Counted from the stretch's first letter, positions 21,564 to 32,396 are shown. The stretch: DNA of 49,443 nucleotides from Zygnema cylindricum (GCA_037447655.1 JBBHKE010001655.1:193325-242767); one strand, 5' to 3'. Notes: generated from the letters alone by a model not told the origin. Made by a program: numbers and translations.

Positions 21564-23564
21564 ATTTTTTGCGAGAGGTGAGAGTTCTTAGCTGTAGAAA
21601 GTTCGTAGATAGTGTGCTGCTGACCTGTACCTATGTCTAACACGCTTTTCGTCAGACTTCAAGAATCGTACACAATATCGTACGAATTATAAAACATAAC
21701 ATTATCTAACATTAAAACAGTCATGCTAAGTATTTCTTGATGCAATAAGAGGTTCAGTGGTTCACGGTAGTTCAACTATTATACATTTCAATCATGCTTT
21801 GAACTTTGATGGTTTTGCTTATCGCGTTTGAAAGTTCCGTTAGGACACTGTAAGTGTACGGCCAACATTACAGAATTCTACAATTTGAACGAAGTTCCAT
21901 TGCGCAGAGTCTGTAATCCACGTGCTCAAAAATGAGTGGTACCACGTAAGTCGATATCGAAAATTGAAAATCGTCACTGATTTTCACACCGACCAAAAAT
22001 CTTCATTTGCGTAACGCCTTGTCAGGTAGGTACCACCTCATTTTGTTAGGGTTTTCGCGTGTGACGAATGGGCGCTAACAAAAATAGCGTGACGAAAGTG
22101 CGTTACGACATTTCGTTTGTATTTTTCGTTGGATTTTTGAATGCGTTTATCGTGTGCGATTATTTTTTATCTCCGTTGGTTGCCATCTTGACACGTCTGC
22201 TCATTATCCATCGTGTCGCGGCTCAATTTTTTTTGTAATTGGTGATGTACCTCTCGAGGTACATCACCAATTACAAAAACTTTCGAAGCTAATGCTTCGC
22301 GAAAAAATATCCAACGGTGGCTTTGTCAATTGTCGTGCTTTTCATTTTGAGTTTGGGTGCTTTTATTTTCCTGGTTGTTGTTTCTTTGTTTTTGTTTTTG
22401 TTGTGCTGTTATTATTCCTGCTGGTAGTTTTTCAGTTTCGGCCATGCCACCCTCTTGTACCCTGGACTCAGATGGTTACCACGCATGAATATATCCTGGG
22501 TTTTTTTTTTGGGGAATTGTGCTCCAGATGGAAAGTTGTTTTCCGTCTAAAAACAAAATAAGAGGTAAGGCGTGGCACGGAGATGTTTGAATTTCTGTAA
22601 ACAATCTCACTTTTCGTCTAATTGAACTTCACCCTTGTTCGGTGTACCGTACTCAGAATGTCTCGAACCTGTGACGCTTCAAACAACTGTCTCTCTGTAC
22701 GGTAAAGTATATGTAAGCAGATTCAATTATAAATTTAGTGAACATTATCCTCTAAAGATTTACGCGATTGTACGAACACCGCGTAGTTTCAAAATTTAAG
22801 TCGATCGGCGCCGTACATTTCTTTGTTTTCTAAGATGCGCAATGTCCGGAATCATAGCTAATCCACGAGGCCGAATGTACGACAAAAATCAGGCAGATCT
22901 CAAATCAAACGTGCACATTTGGCCGTCATCCAAGATTCGAATTGGGTCCAACCTAAGACCGATAACGATAAGCAGCAGCATTGTACTTATATGTACGAAT
23001 CGTACTACTATGGAATTTTCGCACATGTTTTTGTCGTGTACCTTGTAAATACTACATGCGGGTGTTGTCCAACATGCTACAGTAGATGGGCATGGGAGTC
23101 CCCCTACATAGATACGACTTACAACGTCTGCAACACTGCAAGTAGCGCTCCCCTGTTGGATTATTGCTGCAGGAATTGGCTGACCATAAAAGTCAACGCC
23201 CACACAGCATTGTTTTAAAACTTGCACTGAAGGAATGAACCAAAGCTTGGAAGAAGAGGACAAAGCTCGACGAGCCATGCTGCATTGCAGCACTGGTGGT
23301 AATTGACAACTGTCTGGACGGAGTAAATATCTCTACAGTCTACATTGCAGTATCGAAATCAATTTTTAAGAGATAGGAAAAAGCTTGAAATCTACATTAC
23401 AGTGTTAGAATCAAACTTTTGGAGACAGGACAGTGAAAGTCACAGATTTGAACTAGTTCTTTAAGGAATAGAATAAAGCTACATAGAAGACATTAATCAA
23501 TGTTTTAAAGATAAGCTAGGCAGTCTACATTACAGTGTTGAAGTATTTATTTGCAAAGATAGGG
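21564..23564. other. Spacer between the duplicated segments
   Basis: No gene recognised. The first ~280 bases are repeat R (inverted relative to 6841-7085). A perfect hairpin lies at 22230-22279. At 23280-23560, just before copy 2, TCTACATTACAGTGTT-like motifs recur at about 23340, 23393 and 23524. Open frames at 22154-22561 and 22889-23293 match nothing I know. Confidence 0.6.
22230..22279. repeat. Perfect 24-bp inverted repeat with 2-nt loop
   Basis: Left arm 22230-22253 (from TTTTTGTAATTGGTGATG to ACCTC), loop TC, right arm 22256-22279, with no mismatch. It would form a strong hairpin in RNA or a cruciform in DNA. It is not flanked by an obvious pyrimidine run and is unlikely to be a terminator of a nuclear gene. 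Confidence 0.85.
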
Positions 23565-23890
23565 CATGTCTTTTGTCATATTTATGCATTGCAATACAGT
23601 TCATTTAGAGTTCAACTTTAGTATGTTGGAAGACCTTTTAAATCTTTATCCAAGCAGATATGTAGCTCTTGCAGAGGTTGGTAAATACTATTCATGTTGA
23701 AGCCACGGAAATGTTAATTTTCATGGGGATTCAACACCTTTTTCAACACATAGAGCCTCAACTTGGCACATGTTACGACTTATAAGATTGGATGAAACTT
23801 ATACGGTCTATCATTGCTCGTTTGTCCCATTTTGGCCTAAATCACCTTTCAATCGAGGATGTTTTATTGTTTTGTGTTCTGTTTCCACAG

Positions 23891-26016
23891 CGTTTGTCCG
23901 AACAATTTGGGATCGATGGAAAAAGTATACAAGAAATTTTTACGAGTGGTGGATCTGTGTCTTTTTTTTCACGTCTTATGGCCGCTTGTTATGAAGAAAG
24001 TGGAACCCTTTTATATCCCACTGCCTTTTCTGGGAGATTCTTGGCAATGGCTCAATATTGTGGAGTGGAATCTAAGGCAGTTTCAACAGATCTTGAAAAC
24101 AGTTTCAAAATGACTCCAGACCAGGTCAGTGAACTTTTCATTGTCTACTTATTCTCCGTACTGTCATTTCTTGTCATTTTGCTAAATTTTAACAAATTTC
24201 AGAAAACACATTTATTGTCTATTTTGCAAAAGCTAGGAAATACTGATTGTTTCTAAGTTTTTCATGTATTGACCTTTCTTTTTTTACACTTTTTACAGTT
24301 GAAATCTGCGATTCTCGGAATCTCTCGACCCTGGCTTATCCTTTCTGCCCCTTTGGTAAATCCCACCGGAGCCATCTATTCTAATTCCGAGTTCTCTCAA
24401 CTACTGGAAGTCTGTCGTGAGAACGACATTCGGGTTATAATAGAAAGCTCTTATACAGGTTTGGAGTTTCAACAGGATTCTGAAAAGCTAGACTTAGGGA
24501 AGCACTTCGTAAGGGAGAACGACTCCAACTATTCTTTGGCTATCATTGGAGGCATATCAAAAGAGGTGAGGTTTTTTGCCAAACCTCATTTCATGGCAAA
24601 TTTTGTTTTTATGACTGGATCTGTTGCTTTTGAATGTGGATTTAAACAAGTATCTTTGTCCATAATCGCTGCTTTAGCGTAGATTGTGTTAGCATGTTCG
24701 ACATTTATAATCTTCCTTAATTGTGGTGCAATTTTCATGGATTAGGTGCATTCTATACTTCACAAAAAGTGTGAGTGCTTACTATGCCGTGAATTGTTTA
24801 TGTAGACACTGTTTCAACAATATTTTATTACCACAGAATGTGACTTCCGTTGTTCTCGTAATTAAAAGTTTTACTGTTTATGTTTTTCTCGTCTATCCCT
24901 CTCAGGTCTCTAAGATGATTTGTGTTCTTGTATTCTTTGTCTGTCAGCTCTCGGCAGGAGGCCTCGGTTTTGGTTTTGCCGCAGTCAATAGTGTTTACTT
25001 TGCAGAAATTTTACAGCAAATGGCACCAGGAAGTAGACCCCATGGAACTCTCCGGTACGCCTCGAAGAAAATATTGGCGCTTCTAAATCAGGCAAGTGAA
25101 AGCTGCTGTGCTAACAATAAAAGCCGGCAAAGAGGGAAATGCTTTGTTATTTTTGCATGTAAATAGTATGAAATATAACCGTATTGAATCCTTCAGAACC
25201 TTGAATATTTGTTATTCTACGTCGGTTTGCATCCATTCTAATGTGATAGAAGAGCTAAAATACTTCACCGTGAGCAAGAACCAAAGGCTTGCTGAAAGCT
25301 TTTTCGAAAACGTTAAAGCAAAGACGCCGTTTTTGCTTCACTTTCCATACCAAATCACGTTCATTTTATGGGTTTTCCTAAATTTCTGTATATGTGTTTG
25401 ATATGTAATGCAGGCAAAGAATCCCTTGGTTGACGCATTGTCAGAACGGCGGGCAATTTTTCAACAGAGAGCGACTGTTCTCGCTGAGGTATTTACTCCT
25501 AAACAATGCATAAACATCATTAATCTTTTTGTCTTTTCTTGTTTGTTGTTGTTTTCCTCTCTTTTCCTTTAACGGCCTTTCTTTCTGTTGAACTATTACT
25601 TGACATAGGCATACACCATCTAATATGAAGCTACAATACATACCATAATGAAAACATTTACTATATGTCATTAATGTCAATCACAGGTCCTTTCAAAGAA
25701 CGGTTGGGAACCGATTTTCCCCTCTGGTGGCCTCTGTCTTTTGGCGAGACCTGTGAAATTTGAAGGGAAGACGGTCACATATAGTTTGTTTAAGTCAGAT
25801 TGCAAGGACAAAGATGAAGTTGTTTCAAAAACAGTGGAACTCGACTCTGAAACCATAGCGGAAGCGCTCTTCCATGTGGTCGGAGTGACAGTTAACAGTA
25901 GTGAATGGACTAGCGTACCGGGTTTTTGCCGTTTTGTGTTTGCCATTGACGAACAAGAGTTTGATGTTGGACTCGAGCGTCTTCAAGAGTTCTACAAGTT
26001 CTTTTTTGGGAAGTGA
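23891..26016 (+). pseudogene. MMT: Duplicated last five exons of methionine S-methyltransferase
   Basis: Exons 23891-24124, 24299-24565, 24948-25091, 25414-25488 and 25687-26016 correspond one-to-one with the last five exons of the upstream copy, with identical splice sites, including the GC donor. The encoded 349 residues differ at one position: Pro (CCG at 25918) where copy 1 has Ser. Known MMTs, as I recall them, have Pro here, so copy 2 keeps the ancestral residue. There are no frameshifts or stops. The segment lacks upstream exons, a start codon context and a promoter, so it cannot encode an MMT alone. It could serve as an alternative 3' cassette for the upstream exons, since the duplicated intron tail supplies branch region and acceptor. 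Without transcript data I call it a partial duplicate. Confidence 0.85.
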
Positions 26017-27417
26017 GGAAGGTTTCATATTCGATTGAAAATGGTTTCAAAATGTTGTTGTTGTGACATTATCCAAAGATCCCGTGGCTATAGACAGGTA
26101 TATATACATTTTCCAAATGTAGGCTAATTTCAGCTTAATTTGACCTTTTTTGACCTTTGTTAATTTGACTTCCGTTTATTTGACCTTGTCGTAAAGCAGA
26201 TTCAGATGTTGGCTTCTACCTTTTGTAGGTCGCGAATCCTAGGTACTGGATTTGTAGTTTATATCAGATGTCAATGTTAAAATGAAATGTATACTGCACA
26301 CATGTGGCGGCATGTGATGTAAAAATGAAAGGATGTCGGAAAGGAAAACTTTCACAGGGAACATTTACTTTTGCAAGGTATAGTTGTAGTGACTTACAAT
26401 AGTTCTTAGTTAAATCAGTGTAAACGGTATTATGTACTGAAAGGTACAAGTGGGTATGAGGACCTTTTGGCTCAAGGAATAGATTTGGAAAATTGTAATT
26501 CTGATTTTTTTTTAACAGATGACAAGAAAAAATTCAGGGTGTATGTCATGGTATTCTTTGGAGCTTGTTTATATGGATTCCTGAAAGATTTGCTGTTACC
26601 GTGGTTCACAGAATGCTCGCTTCCCATGGAAACTACACTGCCTATGCTATTGGTGTTTGTAACACTGATTTAGTTTGCAATGTTTTTTGGTCGAGTATCG
26701 TAAAAGAGTATTAACAGGTACGTCCAACGACTTGAATCCTTTGTGCTCTACATGTGCGGTTTGGATTAGCCGAATATATCCGACGACTCGGATTTTCAAC
26801 GACCAAACAAGTATACATTACGGTAGCTCTGCATGATCCCCAATTACGATGATTTGTGTGTGGGCGTTTTTTTTAATACGGCAATATTCGTTCCAAGATA
26901 AATTAGTGCAGTTCTGCGTATAAGGACAAATTGTTACAGTGACATGTTGTGATTTGCTATTTTCTTGTAGACTGTAAGTTCGACGGGCTATGGCTTGACA
27001 TCAATGTTGATGATTGTTTCCCAGTTGATTATGAGACGGTGGATAAAGTTGTTTTGGTGTCCTAAGTATCTTTCTATGACTTTTCTTGAACAAACATCAT
27101 TGTAGGTCATTGCCTTATAACCTTTCAGACTACATGGCAGATAAACATGAGTTTGAGGGAGGTTGTGTGAGTTTTGTTGTCGTTTAGCAAAAGCACAAGT
27201 TCCCTTGGCAAAGTCTAACTTCACCTTATGGGGCCTTCACCATTATCACCCGATCATGGCAAATGATGTACGCCTTCAAACCCAGCGATTTTCAAGCGAA
27301 ATTGCAACCTGCCTTCGATGGCATTCCTTCTTGTGGGAAATGTACTGTAGTTCATTGGATAGTACAATACAATTAAAGCCCAGACTATTTCTTGTACAAT
27401 ACAAGTTTTCTGCAGTA

Positions 27418-27624
27418 CACCGCGAATCGCTATAGTGTTCATGTTTTTTTCGTCTCTTAAAACATTTTTCTCCGTACACATGTCCGATTGTAGATCTGAC
27501 GGTTGCGATTGAAAGGTGAGATTCTAAGCTTCCGATTGGCGGTATCAAATTGAAAATCGGACTCGTGTAGAAAAGATGTTTTGAGTGGCCAAAAACATAT
27601 TAACCCTAATAGCGATTCAAAGTG
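27418..27624. mobile_element. TA-flanked MITE E (copy 2)
   Basis: Duplicate of 20333-20539 at offset 7085, with TA at both ends. Near-identical to the first copy. Confidence 0.65.
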
Positions 27625-28198
27625 TACAGTACATTACCATTCGAGGGAAATTTCTCTTTTTCATCCCCTTTGTACTTTGATGGTTTTTCCATCGCACATA
27701 ATGTAATAAAGTACATTACAATTGAAACGAAACTGAGCACAGCAGTCCATTCCCCACACGGGATACATCCATAGAGGTACCAAACGTAGGGATTTTCACT
27801 TTTTTACGAAAATGCGTTAATTTTTTAAGATTTTGAAATTTTCGTTAAATTCGTATACTTTTCATGTACGGAAGAAATATACGAACACAACGTACGGAAC
27901 TCTCAAAAAAAGATTGAAAGTACACCGTGAATCGCTATTAAAGTTAAGAAAACGATACACGCTCCCATGTTTTTAGGGTAGCCGCGAAAGTCTGTGTTCA
28001 CATATTCGACTCCTGAATACGCGAGAACAAGTTAGCGCTATTCTCCTTCGTCTTTATGACTTGGAATCAAATCTGCGTACGATTTTCCGTGCGACGCACT
28101 CAATTTCCACTGTCGACGCCTTTCATTTGACACTTATTTTGTACGTCTGTACAAAATAATTACAAAATTTAGTACGGACTGACACATTACGTACGCTA

Positions 28199-28742
28199 CA
28201 CCGCCAATCGCTATTAGCGTTGTGTACGCTAATCCCGTCCCGCTTTTTTTTTTGTTTTATTCTCAAATAGCGTAGTTTATTCTATTTTTTTCTTTATTCT
28301 ATTTAGGGTTATATTCAGTACGTTGTCTCTTAAATAGAGTGGTGTACGGTCAGTGTCAGACCGTACATAAATGTACCTTTTTTAAGTTAAAAATTACAAT
28401 AAATTAGTTTTAGTAACCGCGGACGCATGAGAATGTGCGTTCTAAAAAGGAAAAAAGAACAAGGTTGTAAAAAATCCCGCTCGCACATATTCGTCCGACA
28501 GCCGCGTTTCGACCGTGTGAATGTACGATTTGTGTACGATTTGTCAGATTTTGTACGGAAACTTATATTAGTGTAAGCATGTTTGCGACCGACATTTTTT
28601 TTTTTCAAAGATCCAAATTACCATAATCAAACAATTAGAATGTATGATTTTTTCCAAAATTTTCAAATTCTTAAATAGCGTACACCACGGTAATTATTTG
28701 TATACGCTAATGAAACCTACACGCTAATAGCGATTGGCGGTG
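28199..28742. mobile_element. MITE A, Tc1/mariner-type (TA target), 544 bp
   Basis: Ends are CACCGCCAATCGCTATTAGC and its inverted match, flanked by TA (28197-28198 and 28743-28744). Copy 1 of the duplication shows the empty site: GCTACACTATTT at about 21107, against GCTA[insert]TACACAATTT here. TA duplication fits the Tc1/mariner superfamily. No transposase is encoded. Confidence 0.92.
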
Positions 28743-28846
28743 TACACAATTTAAAAAAAATCGAAATTAGTAACTAACACTATTTTAAACAGTACCAATA
28801 TCTGAGTACGCTTTTCCGTGCGACGCACTCAATTTTCCCTGTCGAC

Positions 28847-29152
28847 CATAGTTCAAAAGTAGGCGTTTTTGTGGTAGGCCTTTGGTAGGCGTCTTTATCG
28901 TAAGTTGTGTTATAGGCTTTTCATGTGATCTTCTTAGATCGCTACTTTGATCAGCGACCGTCCGATCGTCCGAATCTGACGGTGTAAATATTTTTTTTTG
29001 GTCCGATTGTTTTAATTGGTCCAATTTTTGGTCCGAATGTTTTAATTGGTCCAAACAGGTCCGAATACAATATGGGTCTTAAGGTCATATTGTATGTTTT
29101 GTATACAATAGGCATATTGTATGGGCCTACTTTCACCTACTTATGAACTATG
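28847..29152. mobile_element. MITE B, hAT-like, 306 bp
   Basis: Ends CATAGTTCAAAAGTAGG and, inverted, CATAGTTCATAAGTAGG. It is flanked by CTGTCGAC (28839-28846) and TTGTCGAC (29153-29160), an 8-bp duplication with one mismatch. The unoccupied site survives in copy 1 as CCTGTCGACGC near 21220. The interior repeats TTTTAATTGGTCC. Confidence 0.85.
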
Positions 29153-29514
29153 TTGTCGACGCCATTACCTGACACATATTTTGTACTTATGTACGAAATA
29201 ATGAGCAGTTATAGTACGAAGTGACACGTTTGTTACATTACACTATCTGAAAATATGCGATGCGAGGCCAGCGCACGCCGCGAGAAAATATTTGACTGAA
29301 GATATAATAAAAACCCGGTACTTTTATACATGAGCACGTACTGTGAATTGTAGTAGTACTTTGGATTAGATGTTTCATATTTTATATTTTATTATGAGGT
29401 CAAAGTCGGTCGACGCATTTTAATCTTTTTTGCATTTGTTCTGTGCGCATATATCATTATTTTTTTGACGTTTCATGCGTGCGTTTAAAACACTTGGTAC
29501 CTCTATGGATACAT

Positions 29515-29660
29515 CTATGAACTGGCCATAATGTTCCCTTCCGTATTCATCCCAATGTTTGATAAAAGTCCGTACGCTCGTTGCAACAAGGGAACACTAT
29601 GATGTGCTTGTACCTTCCCTGTAGTTCGCAGTTTCGTTCAACTCATTTTTGTTGTACTTA
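29515..29660. other. Short interval between element F and the foldback element
   Basis: Unique-looking sequence with no gene or repeat recognised. Confidence 0.4.
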
Positions 29661-31394
29661 GGGTACGTCCTCATGTATTAAAGTATCTACTTTTCTCTGT
29701 CTTTTTGCCCTAAAATTCAGGGAACTTTGACAAAAACTTTAGCTGTACGAGAAAATCATTTTTACCAAAGTAGAGTGAACGTCTTCATACTTTGGATGTG
29801 CGGCGTGTTTGTCGTCATGTGAACGCATTTTGATGTTTTCCACTTTTCGACCCCCGAGCAAGAGAATCCAGCCCAAAAAAAAACTTCATCCAAAATCACC
29901 TCGAGGGGGTGGTTTTAGTTATAGTTCGCCTCTCCCCTCTCCCTCTCACACTATCGCTTTTATCTAACACTATTTAGAATGAGACGCGACAATATTGGTA
30001 TAGAATGAATATATATTTTAAAAATATTATTTTTGACAATTTTTAGGTTTTTTTTTAATGGCAAATCGAGTGAGAAAAGTATAAACAACGAAATCGGGAA
30101 ACCATGGCGGAAAGTTATTGAATCACTGACGTCGACGTTGTCACAAGTGAGCATGACGTCACAATGTCACCAAACACTAAACATCTACAATTTCACAAAA
30201 ATCTAGACGTCTACCACTGTCGTTGTTTTTGTTGGCGTCACTAATAGTCGGAAGTTTCGTAGTCGTCTTCAATCGTCACAGATTTTACCTACGTCTAAAA
30301 CTTCCACATTTCAAAGTTCCGATTTCATTTTCGCACATAGGGACGCTCTTCAAAGTAGCACAGAGAAGGGTACGTCCCCATGTAATCGGTACTTTGATAA
30401 AGTATTTTGGACTGTAGTGAAGATTCTCCGTACTACTTTGAAGAGCGCCCCTCGTCCCCATGTAATCGGTACTTTGATAAAGTATTTTGGACAGTAGTGA
30501 ATATTCTCCATACTACTTTGAAGAGCGTCCCTATGTGCAAAAATGAAATCGGAACTTTGAAATGTGACGGCTGTAGACGTAGGTACAACTTGTGACGATT
30601 GAAGACGACTCAAAAATTTTGACGATTGGTGACGCCAACAAAAACAGCGACAGTTGTTGGCGTCTAGATTTTTGTGAAATTGCAGATGTTTAGGGTTTGG
30701 TGCCATTGTGACATCACGCTCACTTGTGACAACGTCGACGTCACGGATTCAAGAACTTTTCGCCATGGTTTTCCGATTTCGCTTTTTCTACTTTTCTCAC
30801 TCGACTTGTCATTAAATGAAAACCTAAAAAAAATCAAAAAATATCTTTTTTAAAGATCTTTCATTTTAGACCAATATTGTCGTGTCTCATTCTAAAAAGT
30901 GTGAGATACAAGCGATAGTGTGAGAGGGGGAGAGGAGAGGCGACAACGACAAAAAACTATGCAAGGACCCATGAATGCAAGTGGAAGTCCGAGACCCCTG
31001 CAAAATTTGTTATGTACATATCGCGTGACGGGCACGGAGACAAATAGTGAGGACTCTCCCTCGTCCAATTTTTTTACAAATCGTGTGGCGCTTGCGTGGT
31101 TCGTTTTTCATTCGCTGTTTTGGCGGTACTTCAACTAAAATCACCACTTCAAGGTGATTTTGGATGAAGTTTTTTTTTGGGCTAGATTCTCTTGCCCGGG
31201 GGTCGAAAAGGGGAAAACGCCAAAATGCGTTCACATGACGAGAAACATGTCGTACATCCAAAGTATGAAATGACGTTCACTCTACTTTGGTAAAAATAAT
31301 TTTCTCGTACGGCTAAAGTTATTGTCAAAGTTCCCTAAATTTTAGGGCAAAAAGACAAAGAAAAGTAGATACTTTAATACATGGGGACGTACCC
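29661..31394. mobile_element. Foldback element with arms of 0.7-0.9 kb
   Basis: GGGTACGTCC at the left end is mirrored by GGACGTACCC at the right, each flanked by TTA (29658-29660 and 31395-31397). The left arm (about 29661-30361) pairs with the right arm (about 30513-31394). The right arm carries about 180 extra bases near 30945-31130. The centre holds two 80-bp tandem units (30371 and 30451) and an internal copy of the terminal motif (GGGTACGTCCCCATGTA at 30369). A TTA duplication with GGG termini fits the PIF/Harbinger group, but the arms are unusually long. No transposase is seen. Confidence 0.8.
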
Positions 31395-31481
31395 TTAGTA
31401 TTGTACGAAAGGTCGTACTTTACTTACAATACTTTTTTTGATTGTACATTATGTTCATTGATACGCAGATAATGTGTTCAC

Positions 31482-32388
31482 TAGTGTTGGGTATCGGGTA
31501 AATTCATATCGCGATAATTTTGATATTCGATATATTGAATATTGATCGAGCAGATTCCGCGATATATCGTACCGGGACCAACATAAATTATCGCGATATA
31601 TATCGCAAAAAATGGGTATCTGTACAGTCTTAGTACGGAAAATTGTACGGATACCCCCCCCCCGCTGAGCGCGCGCCGGGGGGGGGGGGGGGGGGGTTGT
31701 TATGAAAAAAAAATATTTTTAATGCCTCGATATATCGCGATGATTTGGTTTTCGATATATCGAAGCGATATATCGATTATTGGGTACCTGAAATTCGATA
31801 TATATCGAATATCGGCAAAAGATCCTCGATACCCAACACTACACCGCCAATCGCTATTAGCGTAGTGGACGCTAATCCCGTCCCGAACTTTTTTTTTATT
31901 CTCCATTAGCGTAGTTCATTCTATTTTTTTCTTTACTCTATTTATGGTTAATTTTTTAGTACCGTACAAAACGGAAGTATGTCATCATTTAATTAGTGTA
32001 TTGTACGGACATTATCAGACCGTACAATATTGTACCTTTTAAGTGCAAAAGTATAATTAATGTGTTTTAGTAACCGTGGACGCATGAGAATGTGCGCTCT
32101 AAAAATGGGATAAAATCGGATTGTCAAATATCACGTTCGCACATATTCGTCCAGCAACCACGTTTCGAATGTGTGAACGTACGATTTGTCAGATTTTGTA
32201 CGAGTACCTATATTAGTGTAAGCTTGTTTGCGACCGACATTTATTTTTTCAAAGACCCAAATTATAATTATTAAACAATTAGAATGTATGGTTTTTTTCG
32301 AAATTTTAAAATTCGTAATTAGCGTACACCACTGTAATTTTGCATACACGCTAAAGAAACTTCTACGCTAATAGCGATTGGCGGTGTA
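31482..32388. mobile_element. MITE C, hAT-type, interrupted at its last two bases by MITE A
   Basis: The left end is TAGTGTTGGGTATCG; the right end CGATACCCAACAC is followed by TA, then MITE A, then TA. Outside lies a perfect 8-bp duplication, GTGTTCAC (31474-31481 and 32389-32396). The ~360-bp interior holds many ATATCGCGATA-type palindromes and a C-run/G-run hairpin at about 31656-31697. No coding. Confidence 0.9.
31842..32386. mobile_element. MITE A, second copy, 545 bp
   Basis: The ends are the same as at 28199-28742, and much of the interior matches (for example AGACCGTACA, GACGCATGAGAATGTGCG, GCGACCGACATTT). Its TA target is the terminal TA of MITE C, so it inserted after MITE C. Confidence 0.92.
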
Positions 32389-32396
32389 GTGTTCAC

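Larger units (their letters stand above)
23565..29507. repeat. Segmental duplication, copy 2 (5.9 kb)
   Basis: This is the second copy of 16470-21563. It is longer because MITE A (544 bp) and MITE B (306 bp) inserted into it, each with a target duplication; subtracting them gives about 5.08 kb, close to copy 1. It starts mid-intron, preceded by unrelated sequence. Confidence 0.95.
27769..29508. mobile_element. Element F, copy 2, with nested MITEs A and B
   Basis: Terminal inverted repeats CCATAGAGGTACCAA and TTGGTACCTCTATGG are flanked by ATACAT on both sides (27763-27768 and 29509-29514). Without the two nested insertions it is about 880 bp. A 6-bp target duplication is unusual; an 8-bp duplication with asymmetric ends is the alternative reading. 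Confidence 0.7.

Noticed and set aside
22154-22561. 135-codon frame with a hydrophobic stretch in the spacer
   Set aside because: It begins upstream of and reads through the perfect hairpin, starts in repeat-derived DNA and resembles nothing; likely chance.
23891-26016. Copy 2 as an independent complete MMT gene
   Set aside because: It starts mid-intron and lacks all upstream exons and any start codon context.
31010-31261. Coding frames within the foldback element
   Set aside because: They span the inverted-repeat arm and show no transposase motifs; artefacts.
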